Source of the DNA: Nematocida ironsii
Lineage: Eukaryota > Microsporidia
Direction: 5' to 3'
Assembly (NCBI GenBank): GCA_001642415.1
Contig: LTDK01000066.1
Location: 1-64,000, forward strand
Length of the DNA: 64,000 nucleotides
The translations under genes were made by a program, and so were the position numbers. The notes beneath the pieces were generated by a model. That model did no database searches. It saw only the letters and a program-made list of their open reading frames with translations, and had not been told where the DNA came from. Each line of letters opens with the position of its first letter. Within the stretch, counting starts at the first letter, position 1. This document shows, in pieces, positions 38,722-48,305 of this stretch.

Positions 38722-39594
38722 ATGTTAATAGGAAATAAAATACCAATTTCAGACTTACCTTCAGATAAAATATTTTTTGGGTTTTTTATAATTTTAATGA
38801 ATCTTCAGTCTGCTCTAACGAAGACACAAAATGTAAAGCTGTTTAAAAAAATGGAACAGGGCATTTCAAGTTTAGGAGATACTTTGGTTGCTATTTCTAT
38901 GGGAAATGCACCACGGCCAGCTATTTTTGACTCGGTGTGGAGACTACTTATAAGTGATAAAAAAGAGAATAGTAGTCCATACTATATACCCCTTAAAGGA
39001 GTAGCGTACCTTATAGGACATTTTTTAGTATTAAGTGCAACACTTTATGTAATTTTATTATGTGTAATTACAATGTATATGTTTTTAGCAGGGTTTATGG
39101 ATCTATTAGTAGAAAAAGTTCCCAATGATAATATAATTATTCACATATCATTAATTATATACTCTATATTCATAGTTTGTGGCATTATTATAGGAATATA
39201 TATTACTTTTATCAATCAGAGAAATTTAGTTATTTTACTTTGGAAGACATCTAGATGGCCAGTTATTAGTATTTCAATTGCATATATTTTACAGTTAATT
39301 GTGGCATCTGCTGCTATACTATATGGTCTAAGCACACATTTGTTCATATATAAAATGTTATACTGCTCTACCCAATTTATATGTAATATTATAGGAGCTC
39401 TTTTATTTTCTATTATATACTATATTATATATGTAGAGCTACACCAGATTATAAAAAAGGCTGTATATAACAAATCAGGAATTGAAATACTTATGCAATA
39501 TACTATTATTATATTACTGGGGACTAATGCCAGTTTTTTTATACTTTCTGCATGTTTATATAGCTATAAATTAGCTTTGTCACTTTTGTATTAA
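38722..39594 (+). CDS. Five-span membrane protein, paralogue of the 37262 gene
   Basis: 290 residues with five hydrophobic segments, in tandem with its paralogue about 600 bases upstream on the same strand. Shared landmarks: GDTLVAIS, the WPV before span three, and FICNIIG...YIIYVEL in span four. The ATG 38722 directly follows element B. Unlike its neighbour it has element A upstream too, so the two paralogues may be controlled differently. Unknown family; a membrane role specific to this lineage is inferred. Confidence 0.8.
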   Translation: MLIGNKIPISDLPSDKIFFGFFIILMNLQSALTKTQNVKLFKKMEQGISSLGDTLVAISMGNAPRPAIFDSVWRLLISDKKENSSPYYIPLKGVAYLIGHFLVLSATLYVILLCVITMYMFLAGFMDLLVEKVPNDNIIIHISLIIYSIFIVCGIIIGIYITFINQRNLVILLWKTSRWPVISISIAYILQLIVASAAILYGLSTHLFIYKMLYCSTQFICNIIGALLFSIIYYIIYVELHQIIKKAVYNKSGIEILMQYTIIILLGTNASFFILSACLYSYKLALSLLY

Positions 39595-40272
39595 TAAAAT
39601 ATCTTTAATTAGCATAATTTATATTTAGTGTTATTCTATTATAAATTAGATGCTGTATATTAGGAATCAATGTATGTTAAAATTCAATATTTTCTTTAGT
39701 GCATTATATATGTCGGCATGCTGTGACAATACGTGAATTATTTGCTTGTTTCTGTCAAAATTTATTTATTTGAGGAATTATCTGATGTGAACTATGCATT
39801 CTTTATTAAAATAAAATATTATTTATGCCTTACATCTGATATTAAACATTTACTTAATATTTATATTTACCTATTAATACTATTATAAGAAAATTCTTGA
39901 CTGGTGCAGAAATTCACTTTAATACGCTATGATTGTGACACATGGCTCTTTTTGATTTTATAAGTGTACAAATTAGTAAGGGCATAATATATAACAAAAT
40001 CTCTAAAATAACGGGAATTCTATTCCTTTCACCAGATACAAATACAATCTAATAAAGGGTCAAAAATATATTTAATGCAATATGTAACATCAGTAGAATA
40101 TACGAATGAAATATCAAAATAGAGATTTAGACATTTCAAGTAGAGCACCAGGATGCTTAGTGAAGGGTTTCATAGAAACCACATGCTTCAAACTAGTATT
40201 GGTTATTTTTCAAATTAGTATTTATTTCAAAACATTTAGTATACTCTTATTATTTCTTCATTTAGACTATCG
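39595..40272. other. A+T-rich convergent gap
   Basis: About 680 bases; nothing recognised. Confidence 0.5.
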
Positions 40273-42855
40273 TTAGTCCTTTGTTTCTATCACCATTCTC
40301 TGAATCTCTCCCTTTACTCCTGCTCTTTCCATAATTCTTTCTTCAATTGTTCCCGCTGTTATTAGTCTGTATACAGTCACTTGCTTAGTCTGCCCTAGCC
40401 TGTGCGCTCTATCCATGGCCTGCTGGTCTGCAGTTGGATTCCAATCACTATCATAGAATATCACGGTATCTGCAGCAGTCAAATTAATTCCTAGACCACC
40501 TGCTCTTGTGCTTAGAAGGAAAATGAACCGCTCATCATTGGACTGCCAGTCCTTCACCAGCTCCTTTCTGTTTGATATTCTGCTGCTTCCATCTAGTCTA
40601 AGATACGAGTAGTTTCTTACTGTTAGATACTCTTCAATTAAGTCTATCATTCGTGTCATTTGGAAGTACATTAAAACTCTGTGGCCCTCCCTTTTAAGCT
40701 TAGGCAGCAGCGCATCAAGTATAACTAACTTTCCACTATCGCTTACAAATCTTTCCATTGATGGTATGTGCACTGGAGGCGGCCTAATACACTCTTGAAT
40801 TTCACTTGGAATTGTTTCAGTCGGGATATACGCAGTTGAAAATACTTCTTTCTTTGGGGGTAGGCATCTTGGAATGACTATTTCCTGGAAAAGCTTGAAT
40901 TTGTTCGTTAGCATTGTTTCATCTGTCTCTAATTTTATCTTTTTGGGAATATTTACTGAATCTATGCAGTTAAACTGTGCACCATATTTATACTTTGCAA
41001 TGTCGCTTTCATTATCAAGCATAACTGAGCTGGGCAGCTTTCTTTTCTTATTAAATGCTATATTTGAAAGGAGTTCTGGAATGTACACCTTTGTTACTGG
41101 CTGACTCCATCCTGAAGATATCTCTCTCTTTTCAAATAAGTCTGGATGGTTGCACACCTTTCGGAATTGCATCACTAGATTCATCAGCCCCTCTACACCT
41201 TCTAAATCATCTGGCAGCGCCTTGTCCAAAAATGATGCCATTGGTGCACGCGCACTAATTCCATCATAAAGCTTTCTCTGCTTGGGGGTTAGCTCACATA
41301 TAATGGTTTTCTCGATCTTTTGTCCTAGCTCATCTGCAACATCCTTCTTCTCCCTTCTTAGCATGAATGGCTGCAGGACCATCCTGAGCCTTGCCGCCTC
41401 ATTCACACTATCCCCATCCTCTATTTTAAACCACTCAGAGAACTCGCCATGGGAGTCAAACAGCGTAGGCATAATAAAGTGCAAAAGCGCCCAGAGCTCC
41501 TGAAGAGTATTTTGTATAGGCGTTCCGGTAAGAAGCAGTCTATTTCTGGTTTTAAATGACAGGAGAGTCTTCCATCTAGTACTTGCGCTGCTCTTAATAG
41601 CCTGCGCTTCATCAAGCACCATATACTGCCACTTTATTTTGTTGAAGTACTTTTCGTCACTAACTGCTAGCTGATACGATGTAATAACCACGTGGAAGGG
41701 TGAGTCCTTTTTTTGAAGCTTTCTCTGCTGCCAAGTCTTTCTATGCAGCTTTCTCTCGGCCACTGCTCCCCAGTAAGAGATCACTTTAAAAGACGGCACA
41801 AACTTGTTGAATTCCTGCTCCCAGTTATGCAGAGTTGAGGCTGGTGTAATTATCAAAAAAGGCCCCCATATGTTCTCATTCTCTGCTAAATGCGCCAAAA
41901 ACGATATTGCCTGCACAGTTTTTCCCAGACCCATTTCATCTGCTAGCATGCCATTTATACCTTGGTCATACAAACTAACCAGCCACTCAAGCCCTCTTTT
42001 CTGGTAGTCTTTCAGTGTACACTGAAGCATTCCAGGCACTTTCACACTCTCGCTAATAGGAAGCGTGGAGTTGTTGTACACCGGAAGAGCCTTTTCATCC
42101 TTTTGCTGTCCTGGATGGTGGTCAAACTCCTTCACAGCCTGCCTGTGCTTTTCTGCTGCTTCAAATGCTATCTTTGACTCTTCATCAATCTCCTCATTCT
42201 GCTTTTTCTTTCCTAGAATAAAGTGTGAGAATAGCTCTGTCTGCGTAATTAAAAAGTTGAGCTTCTTTTCCTGCCGCTGCTCTTCTTTTTTCTCTTCCTC
42301 TTTCTTCCTTCTTTCATAGTCCTCCTTCTCTTCTTTCTTCTTTTTATCCCGGCTTGTCCTCTCTGCTCTCTTGAAGAACGTCTGCAGCTCCTTTGTAATC
42401 CTCTTTCCTTTCAAAATTGGATTTGTCTTTGCTGTTTTTGTCAGAGCCCGCTTTAATTCTCTCTGGCATACTGTGCTTATTTTTTTGTGCTGCGCTTGCT
42501 TTGCCGCAATGTTCTGCACTTGTATCTTAAACACCTTTGGAATAAATCGCTTGCATATCTCCTCGTATATCTTCCTTGTTTCTTCCTCAATTGATACTTG
42601 ATTCTTTGTAGAGTTCTCTGCTTTAAGTGCCTCTATCTCCTTCTCTGTATTAGAGTATATGATGTAATTGTCCATGCACGGCAGAGGAAGTACATTTGGA
42701 TTAAGACCAAGTGTCCTAAAGGTGGTGCGAGATATATCAAAACCCCTTTTCAGTTTTCTTTCAATCCAGCACATTTTATAAATTCTTAACTCCCTTGCTA
42801 GATCTATCTGGTATTGTAGTATGCTGTCTGTTATATCCTGCTCTTGTGCTGCCAT
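40273..42855 (-). CDS. INO80: INO80 chromatin remodelling ATPase
   Basis: 860 residues from ATG 42855 (three codons further upstream the frame has only a TTG). The DBINO region (about 105-215) ends with KLNFLITQTELFSHFI, the hallmark of INO80. The Snf2 ATPase follows: Walker A DEMGLGKT at 306-313, NIWGPFLIITPASTLHNW, DEAQ near 415, and in the second lobe LLSTRAGGLGINLTAADTV and DRAHRLGQ. The insert between the lobes (about 580-700) is present but short. INO80 slides nucleosomes and acts in transcription and replication-fork repair. The protein is much smaller than yeast INO80, mainly at the N-terminus and insert. Confidence 0.94.
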   Translation of the reverse strand: MAAQEQDITDSILQYQIDLARELRIYKMCWIERKLKRGFDISRTTFRTLGLNPNVLPLPCMDNYIIYSNTEKEIEALKAENSTKNQVSIEEETRKIYEEICKRFIPKVFKIQVQNIAAKQAQHKKISTVCQRELKRALTKTAKTNPILKGKRITKELQTFFKRAERTSRDKKKKEEKEDYERRKKEEEKKEEQRQEKKLNFLITQTELFSHFILGKKKQNEEIDEESKIAFEAAEKHRQAVKEFDHHPGQQKDEKALPVYNNSTLPISESVKVPGMLQCTLKDYQKRGLEWLVSLYDQGINGMLADEMGLGKTVQAISFLAHLAENENIWGPFLIITPASTLHNWEQEFNKFVPSFKVISYWGAVAERKLHRKTWQQRKLQKKDSPFHVVITSYQLAVSDEKYFNKIKWQYMVLDEAQAIKSSASTRWKTLLSFKTRNRLLLTGTPIQNTLQELWALLHFIMPTLFDSHGEFSEWFKIEDGDSVNEAARLRMVLQPFMLRREKKDVADELGQKIEKTIICELTPKQRKLYDGISARAPMASFLDKALPDDLEGVEGLMNLVMQFRKVCNHPDLFEKREISSGWSQPVTKVYIPELLSNIAFNKKRKLPSSVMLDNESDIAKYKYGAQFNCIDSVNIPKKIKLETDETMLTNKFKLFQEIVIPRCLPPKKEVFSTAYIPTETIPSEIQECIRPPPVHIPSMERFVSDSGKLVILDALLPKLKREGHRVLMYFQMTRMIDLIEEYLTVRNYSYLRLDGSSRISNRKELVKDWQSNDERFIFLLSTRAGGLGINLTAADTVIFYDSDWNPTADQQAMDRAHRLGQTKQVTVYRLITAGTIEERIMERAGVKGEIQRMVIETKD

Positions 42856-43311
42856 ACTAAACAAAAATTAAAATTGCACTTATTCTACTTCTTTCTTCTT
42901 TAATTCACACCCTTCACGTCAGAATCTATTAAATAAATAATTGTGCTATAAGACTTTCTTGTGTGCATTCCTTGACCGTTCTGCACTATTTTACAATGCA
43001 TGCCTTTTCTTTGTTATTCTCTTCTTATTTCCTTTACTTTTCAATTCTATCTTTTCCAATAATATTTTATGAATATTCTTTTTCTTATGCTCTGTAATAT
43101 TTCTTATTAATACATTAAATAAGACTGCATGTGTTTCAACATAGAGTATGTTGAATATACGCACTTAAAGTGCTTATGATTTGATAGAATAATTTTTATT
43201 GCTGTAAAAATAATAGAATAATTCATATGAGATACCAATTTATTACACTTGAGTTTATGATACTTGGCACATATCCAGATAATAAATTTCTGTGATTTAT
43301 TATGTGTTTGG
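42856..43311. other. Gap upstream of INO80
   Basis: About 450 bases, A+T-rich. An 81-codon minus-strand frame here (43107-43352) overlaps the next gene's end and has no recognisable protein, so I leave it out. Confidence 0.4.
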
Positions 43312-44130
43312 TTAGTCTGAACTGCTGTCATTTTCATAATAATTATATTCACTTTCTAACCACTTATACTTCTTTTTAAGCTTATGCAATTTATGAAGAA
43401 GAGCCTCTTTGGCATTTAGCTGGGATTGCAGATATTCAATCTCTTTTGATACTATTTTTTCATCTCGTATAAGATTGTTTTCTCGATTTGTCAGATCATA
43501 TAGCTGCTTTTTTAGTTCACTTAGCGTTATCATCACTGCTTTTATCTCTTTTTGTGTTATACCAATGGACTGTGCAGTTGTATTTTTTTCGCTAATTAAC
43601 TTGTTCCACGTTGCTTGTTTTTCATTTAAGTCTTCCTGTGTATGCATGTATACATCTTGTTCCTTCTTTGTTTTCTGTATTTCACTTAGTAAATCTTCTA
43701 TTCTTCTGTCTATTGTGGTATTAAGTTGCTTTTTATGCTGATATATTGGCTCTACCTTTATTGAAGTGTCTTTTTCTACAGAATATGCTCCCGGGCGCGG
43801 CAGAGTCTCTCTTTTATAATACGGAAGGGTATCCCTTCCATTGCGCGGTGGTCCAAATGTAATGTATCTACTTGTTGTTTCTTTTTGATACGGAATGTTG
43901 CTAGATGTCAGACTGGTTTTCATTCTTACTTTTCTGGAAATATGGTCTAGTTTGTTATTTGTACTATCTATTGTTACATTACCGTGCTTCTCTGGTGCAT
44001 CTATATCATCCAGCAAGACTACCCGAGTAATTGCATACGGAATAGATAGGATAAACAGTCCATGCCATTTATTTACCATTACATGTCTGTCCGACTCCAT
44101 TCTAATATGTGTTTCACTTATGAAACACAT
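43312..44130 (-). CDS. Possibly secreted coiled-coil protein
   Basis: 272 residues from ATG 44130; in-frame ATGs at 44100 and 44079 are also possible. From 44079 the protein would begin with a good signal peptide (MVNKWHGLFILSIPYAITRV), which makes that start attractive. Then follow a basic/Pro-rich part with YITFGPPRNGRDTLPYY and, over the last 140 residues, a long coiled coil (ISEKN..., LKKQLYDLTNRENNL, LQSQLNAKEALLHKL) with an acidic end. A secreted coiled-coil protein would fit a spore-wall or polar-tube component, but no specific family is recognised. Confidence 0.7.
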   Translation of the reverse strand: MCFISETHIRMESDRHVMVNKWHGLFILSIPYAITRVVLLDDIDAPEKHGNVTIDSTNNKLDHISRKVRMKTSLTSSNIPYQKETTSRYITFGPPRNGRDTLPYYKRETLPRPGAYSVEKDTSIKVEPIYQHKKQLNTTIDRRIEDLLSEIQKTKKEQDVYMHTQEDLNEKQATWNKLISEKNTTAQSIGITQKEIKAVMITLSELKKQLYDLTNRENNLIRDEKIVSKEIEYLQSQLNAKEALLHKLHKLKKKYKWLESEYNYYENDSSSD

Positions 44131-44160
44131 CAAGCTTTTCTGTATACACCCAATACTACA

Positions 44161-44958
44161 CTAAACCCGCAGTGGTAATTCTATTACATACTTAATAATG
44201 ACAAGTAAAATGTGCATAGGAGTCAGTACTGGCCATTTAACTGCTAAGAAAGAAAGCATGGCCTGTTTGGATGCATTGCATAGTAAAAAGTCACTCATCC
44301 TCTTTTCACCACCTGGACGTATTATAATGTCAAATGGAATCGTGTTCCCGTCGGTTGCACTATTAACATACTCGTCTAGAGAGGAGTATGACATAAATAT
44401 AAAACAGTCTTTCTTTTTTCTAGATCTTTCATTAATAGCAGTTACATGCGGAATAATATTGCTTGGCATTGAATCAATGTCTCCTGTAATCATAACCCTA
44501 TCGCATAATTCTTGATACTCCTTTTTCTCATTCAATTCCTTAAATGCATTTTCAAGTATGCTCATTATATCTGTCACTTCTTCTTTTGATCTGTTATAGT
44601 TTTTCTTCCCAAATGCAAAAAACCCCACGGCCTTACACTGGATTAGGTTCATATACTCTAGAATAGAGTGTAGATGTGTGTATCCTTGTATGTGCCCCTG
44701 TTTTCTACTTATTCCTGCTGTTCGAGCATACCTCCTGTTTCCATCCATAATTATGGCTATTGCTAGGTTTTTTGGAACAATCCAATTACTTAACTTTCTA
44801 ACTAGGTAATTGATCACTGGTGATAATGCAAAGAGAAATTGCATGTTTATACATATTTTTTCATATATTCTGTTAATGGCCTGGCTCTCCAATACTGCAT
44901 CAATTGTATTTAATGCAAGAATTCTTATTTGTTTTCTATAAATATCTAGCTGTGCCAT
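44161..44958 (-). CDS. RER2: cis-Prenyltransferase (dehydrodolichyl diphosphate synthase)
   Basis: 265 residues from ATG 44958; an in-frame ATG at 45003 would overlap the divergent gene at 44984, so I prefer the inner one. Family signatures: AIIMDGNRRYAR with the catalytic Asp72, VGFFAFGKKNYNRSKEEV, and near the end RPGGEKRMSDFLLCNAS followed by the W-P block. It condenses isopentenyl diphosphate units to make the polyprenol precursor of dolichol, used for N-/O-glycosylation and GPI anchors. A hydrophobic N-terminal part suggests ER membrane association. Confidence 0.93.
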   Translation of the reverse strand: MAQLDIYRKQIRILALNTIDAVLESQAINRIYEKICINMQFLFALSPVINYLVRKLSNWIVPKNLAIAIIMDGNRRYARTAGISRKQGHIQGYTHLHSILEYMNLIQCKAVGFFAFGKKNYNRSKEEVTDIMSILENAFKELNEKKEYQELCDRVMITGDIDSMPSNIIPHVTAINERSRKKKDCFIFMSYSSLDEYVNSATDGNTIPFDIIIRPGGEKRMSDFLLCNASKQAMLSFLAVKWPVLTPMHILLVIIKYVIELPLRV

Positions 44959-44983
44959 AAAAAAAATAAGAGAAAGCGTATAA

Positions 44984-45343
44984 ATGAGCAGAATTAGATG
45001 CATGGAATGCGGTTCTATTTATAAAACCACCCAAACCTATGAAAAGCATATATCCGCAACTAAACACAAGAGAATAGAAGAACTCACATGGTATGCCAGT
45101 AGAATAGGAAAGAATGAAGGTCTATTTGTGCAGACAATTATTGAAGAGTTTGGATGGGAGCCTTTTTATTTAGTTGAAGAGAATGAAGTAGAAAGCATCC
45201 TGCACATATATAAAGGCGATTCTGAAAACATTTCATTGCTTATAGATAAAAGAGAAATTGATATGGAAAAAACCTTTGATTATTTTGATGCAACGTTGTC
45301 CATTTATACTGTTAGTTTAGTATTTAGATCAAACTGTAATTAA
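44984..45343 (+). CDS. Small matrin/U1-type zinc finger protein
   Basis: 119 residues. A finger at residues 6-28 has C6, C9, H22 and H28 (CX2CX12HX5H), followed by KHKR, the pattern of matrin/U1C-type fingers in RNA-binding and splicing or ribosome-assembly factors. The remaining 90 residues are unrecognised. Divergent from the prenyltransferase gene with 25 bases between the chosen starts. A role in RNA processing or ribosome biogenesis is an inference from the finger type. Confidence 0.72.
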   Translation: MSRIRCMECGSIYKTTQTYEKHISATKHKRIEELTWYASRIGKNEGLFVQTIIEEFGWEPFYLVEENEVESILHIYKGDSENISLLIDKREIDMEKTFDYFDATLSIYTVSLVFRSNCN

Positions 45344-46047
45344 ATATAAAATAGATAATAAGTGTATATTTTAGTATGTTTATATTTAGTTACATAGTAT
45401 GATATAGCAGTGTTTGTTATTGTTTTTATTAGGCTGTTTTGTAATTTATTTGTTGTGTTTATTTAAAAACCGTATATTAAATCCAGATATTTATGAAGAG
45501 TTTTATTTTTAATTAAATGAGTAGAATAATTAATTACCACACGGAATAATTATCAGTAAATAACATAAACTACACAAAACAATGGAAATATTATAAAAAC
45601 ACGATATTACAATGAATATAAATATATTAGTCACATTATAGATATATTTAGAGTGTAAATTAGTAAATATATCAATAATTACTAGACAGATCAATCGATT
45701 TAGTCTATATGATATATGTAGATTGTATAGTATATTTATATAAAAGTATAATATACCCCATCTATACATATTCACAGATTATAATTTGGATACAATTCAT
45801 TATATTTATAGTATAATTAACTATACACCACATAGAACTATTTAATATAATATATTTTTAAAGAATAGGCCTAAAAATATTATAAATAGAAGAATATAAG
45901 AGAGTAATCATTAGATAAACTCACTTAGTGCAATAATAGTTATATTTACTACAAGAAATATTATAACAGCTCGTGGCAATCTAAAATTACAAAATGTATA
46001 ATAACAATAAATAGCACAGGAGTAATAACAAAAAAATAAATAAACAA
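45344..46047. other. A+T-rich gap
   Basis: About 700 bases without a credible gene, repeat or RNA. Confidence 0.5.
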
Positions 46048-48033
46048 ATGGAGAAAGCAGAGGAGAGAGATAGACCCATCACAATAGATGTAGACACAGG
46101 TATAACTAGAGAGTATTTAACAAAAATACTGGACACAAAACAAAGAGACAAAGAAATAGAAACAAACAAGGCAGAACTTGAAGACAAAACAAAGCTATTG
46201 GAAGAGTGCATGCAGAGAGGAGGAGTTGAAATTCTAAAGGACATAGACAAATTACCCCAAGTTATACAAGGAATGAAGCTATTTAATAAGCAGATAGACG
46301 AGGCAGAGGAGCAGATAATGGAGACAAGTGTTCATCAGGGAGAGATAAAAAAGGCTTTGCAGGAGATAAAGAGGGTTAAGGAAAGAGTGAAAGAGTCGAT
46401 TTCAGGGACATACAGAATTAAAGAACTAATTGAAAATGGAAAAAATTTAGAAAGAATCACCAACAAAGCACTAATAAAGGTGGATGCACTGATAAATGAA
46501 AGAAGAGGAGTAACAGACGAAGATGCAAGAACAATATTTTTATGGGTGCTGGCGTATAAAAAAATTATAATTATATCAAGGCAGTTTGTAGAGTATTCAT
46601 TTTATGAAGCAATACAGTCGCAGGTCAAAGAAACAGAAAAAAAATTAATAATGACAGGAAACTTACTAATACAGTGGTGGACATGTGAAATAACCACAGG
46701 AATTGTGGAAATAGCAGAGATGAAAGAGATGAAGGAAAATACAGAAAAATCGGAAGAAAGCTTAGAAATACACAAATCAAGAAGATTTGCACTTTCAAAT
46801 AGAGAATTTGTATATATAAGCAGATATATATACAGCGAGCTAGGGGTTATTAATGAATTCACAGATTATGTAAATAATGCGAGAAGAAGAGAGTTATTGA
46901 AAATATCCAAAATACCAATTGACAGGTATAGTACAACAAAAAGACTTGCGCTGTTTTTGTCGATATTTACAGAGTATTTAAAAATAGACACGGAAATAAA
47001 GTCGTATGTAGCGCAGCCAATTGATCCGGCTGTAGAGGAGTATGATGCTGTGATAGGAAAGAAGATTGAGTCGATAATCACATCAATCCCAGAAGAAGAT
47101 TTAGATTATGAGTATATTTTCAAAAAAATCAGAATATTCTTTGTGTCTATACAGTCACACCAGGACGCGCACTTTAAGAGCCTTTCTGAGATGCTTATAC
47201 AGGCAGCATACAAATGCATAAACAATGATGCCAGCCAGTCTGAAAAGAGGCTAAAAAGCATTATAGCAGAGAAAAGGCCGACAAAAGAGATTCTTTTCGC
47301 TGTTTCTTCTGAGATTAGAAGATTTTTCAGAGAATCAAAGCAAATGGTGCATGATATAGAGCAGGTAGAGAATGAACTAGACGATATTATTTTGAAGTTT
47401 ACAAATACATTAATCAGATGTGTATCGCCGGTTATACAATCTGCAGCAGAAGAAAACGCGCTTATAATTGAAGGATTTGCATCCGACCTCCTGGAGAGTA
47501 TTAAGCAAGAGTTAATTAATCATAAATGCAGTCTGCCAGAGGATGTTTTATACAATAAGCTTCCAGATTTAAAAAAAACAAAAGAGCACGAGTATGCTAT
47601 TATCCAGAGAACAGAAGAAGATTTAAAAAAACAAATGAAGAGTATAACAGACCAAATAAAGAAAACCATAAAGAGCATAACTCCTAGAACAGAAGTATCC
47701 TTATACTCTGACAAGGTAGCGCGTGTTCTTGAGCAGTATAAAGGAAAAGTACATCCAGATGTTCTTCAAGGGCATTTAGATACTATTCTTGCATATACAA
47801 TAGAATATATTGACAGCATAAAAATATACAAGCAAATGGATGCACTTGAAAATGACTTTGCCATTTTGTATAAGTCAGTGCAGTATTTAGATCTAGAAAC
47901 TTTAAACACCAAGAGAATACTGAAAATGTTCACAGAGATAGACTGTCTTAGAAAAGAACAAAAGAAGAGTGCTGATGATGAAATTGCATCAGAGATAAAT
48001 ACGATATTAGATAAGTATACAGAAAAAAAGTGA
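46048..48033 (+). CDS. SEC15: Probable exocyst subunit Sec15, shortened
   Basis: 661 residues, almost all helical. The N-terminal 140 residues are coiled coil. At about 250-285 the block NREFVYISRYIYSELGVINEFTDYV followed by ARRREL resembles the VYRCLHIYSVLG..E.F..YY...R segment of Sec15/EXOC6. The end (about 590-645, YIDSIKIYKQMDALEND, VQYLDLETLNTKRILKMF) has the order of the Sec15 C-terminus. Sec15 tethers secretory vesicles to the plasma membrane and binds Rab GTPase. Length is short compared with about 800-900 in yeast and animals. The match is weak; another rod-like tethering subunit remains possible. Confidence 0.5.
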   Translation: MEKAEERDRPITIDVDTGITREYLTKILDTKQRDKEIETNKAELEDKTKLLEECMQRGGVEILKDIDKLPQVIQGMKLFNKQIDEAEEQIMETSVHQGEIKKALQEIKRVKERVKESISGTYRIKELIENGKNLERITNKALIKVDALINERRGVTDEDARTIFLWVLAYKKIIIISRQFVEYSFYEAIQSQVKETEKKLIMTGNLLIQWWTCEITTGIVEIAEMKEMKENTEKSEESLEIHKSRRFALSNREFVYISRYIYSELGVINEFTDYVNNARRRELLKISKIPIDRYSTTKRLALFLSIFTEYLKIDTEIKSYVAQPIDPAVEEYDAVIGKKIESIITSIPEEDLDYEYIFKKIRIFFVSIQSHQDAHFKSLSEMLIQAAYKCINNDASQSEKRLKSIIAEKRPTKEILFAVSSEIRRFFRESKQMVHDIEQVENELDDIILKFTNTLIRCVSPVIQSAAEENALIIEGFASDLLESIKQELINHKCSLPEDVLYNKLPDLKKTKEHEYAIIQRTEEDLKKQMKSITDQIKKTIKSITPRTEVSLYSDKVARVLEQYKGKVHPDVLQGHLDTILAYTIEYIDSIKIYKQMDALENDFAILYKSVQYLDLETLNTKRILKMFTEIDCLRKEQKKSADDEIASEINTILDKYTEKK

Positions 48034-48305
48034 CTGCAAGTACTAATTAATGTGCATCCAAAGTATACATAATTAAATAAATACCTAGGCATGTATTTTT
48101 CGGAATATTTTGGGTTACATTTATATTAGGCAGTCTAATAGATGGTAAATAAACAAAGACAGTTAATTTGTGTGTATTTATGTATAAATTATGTGAACAA
48201 AACAGTTAAACAACTTCCAAAATATATCTAATTACCATAAATAAAGATATAAAAATATCAAAAGATAAAAATTTATTATTTTAATAATTGTAATATAAAA
48301 AAAGA

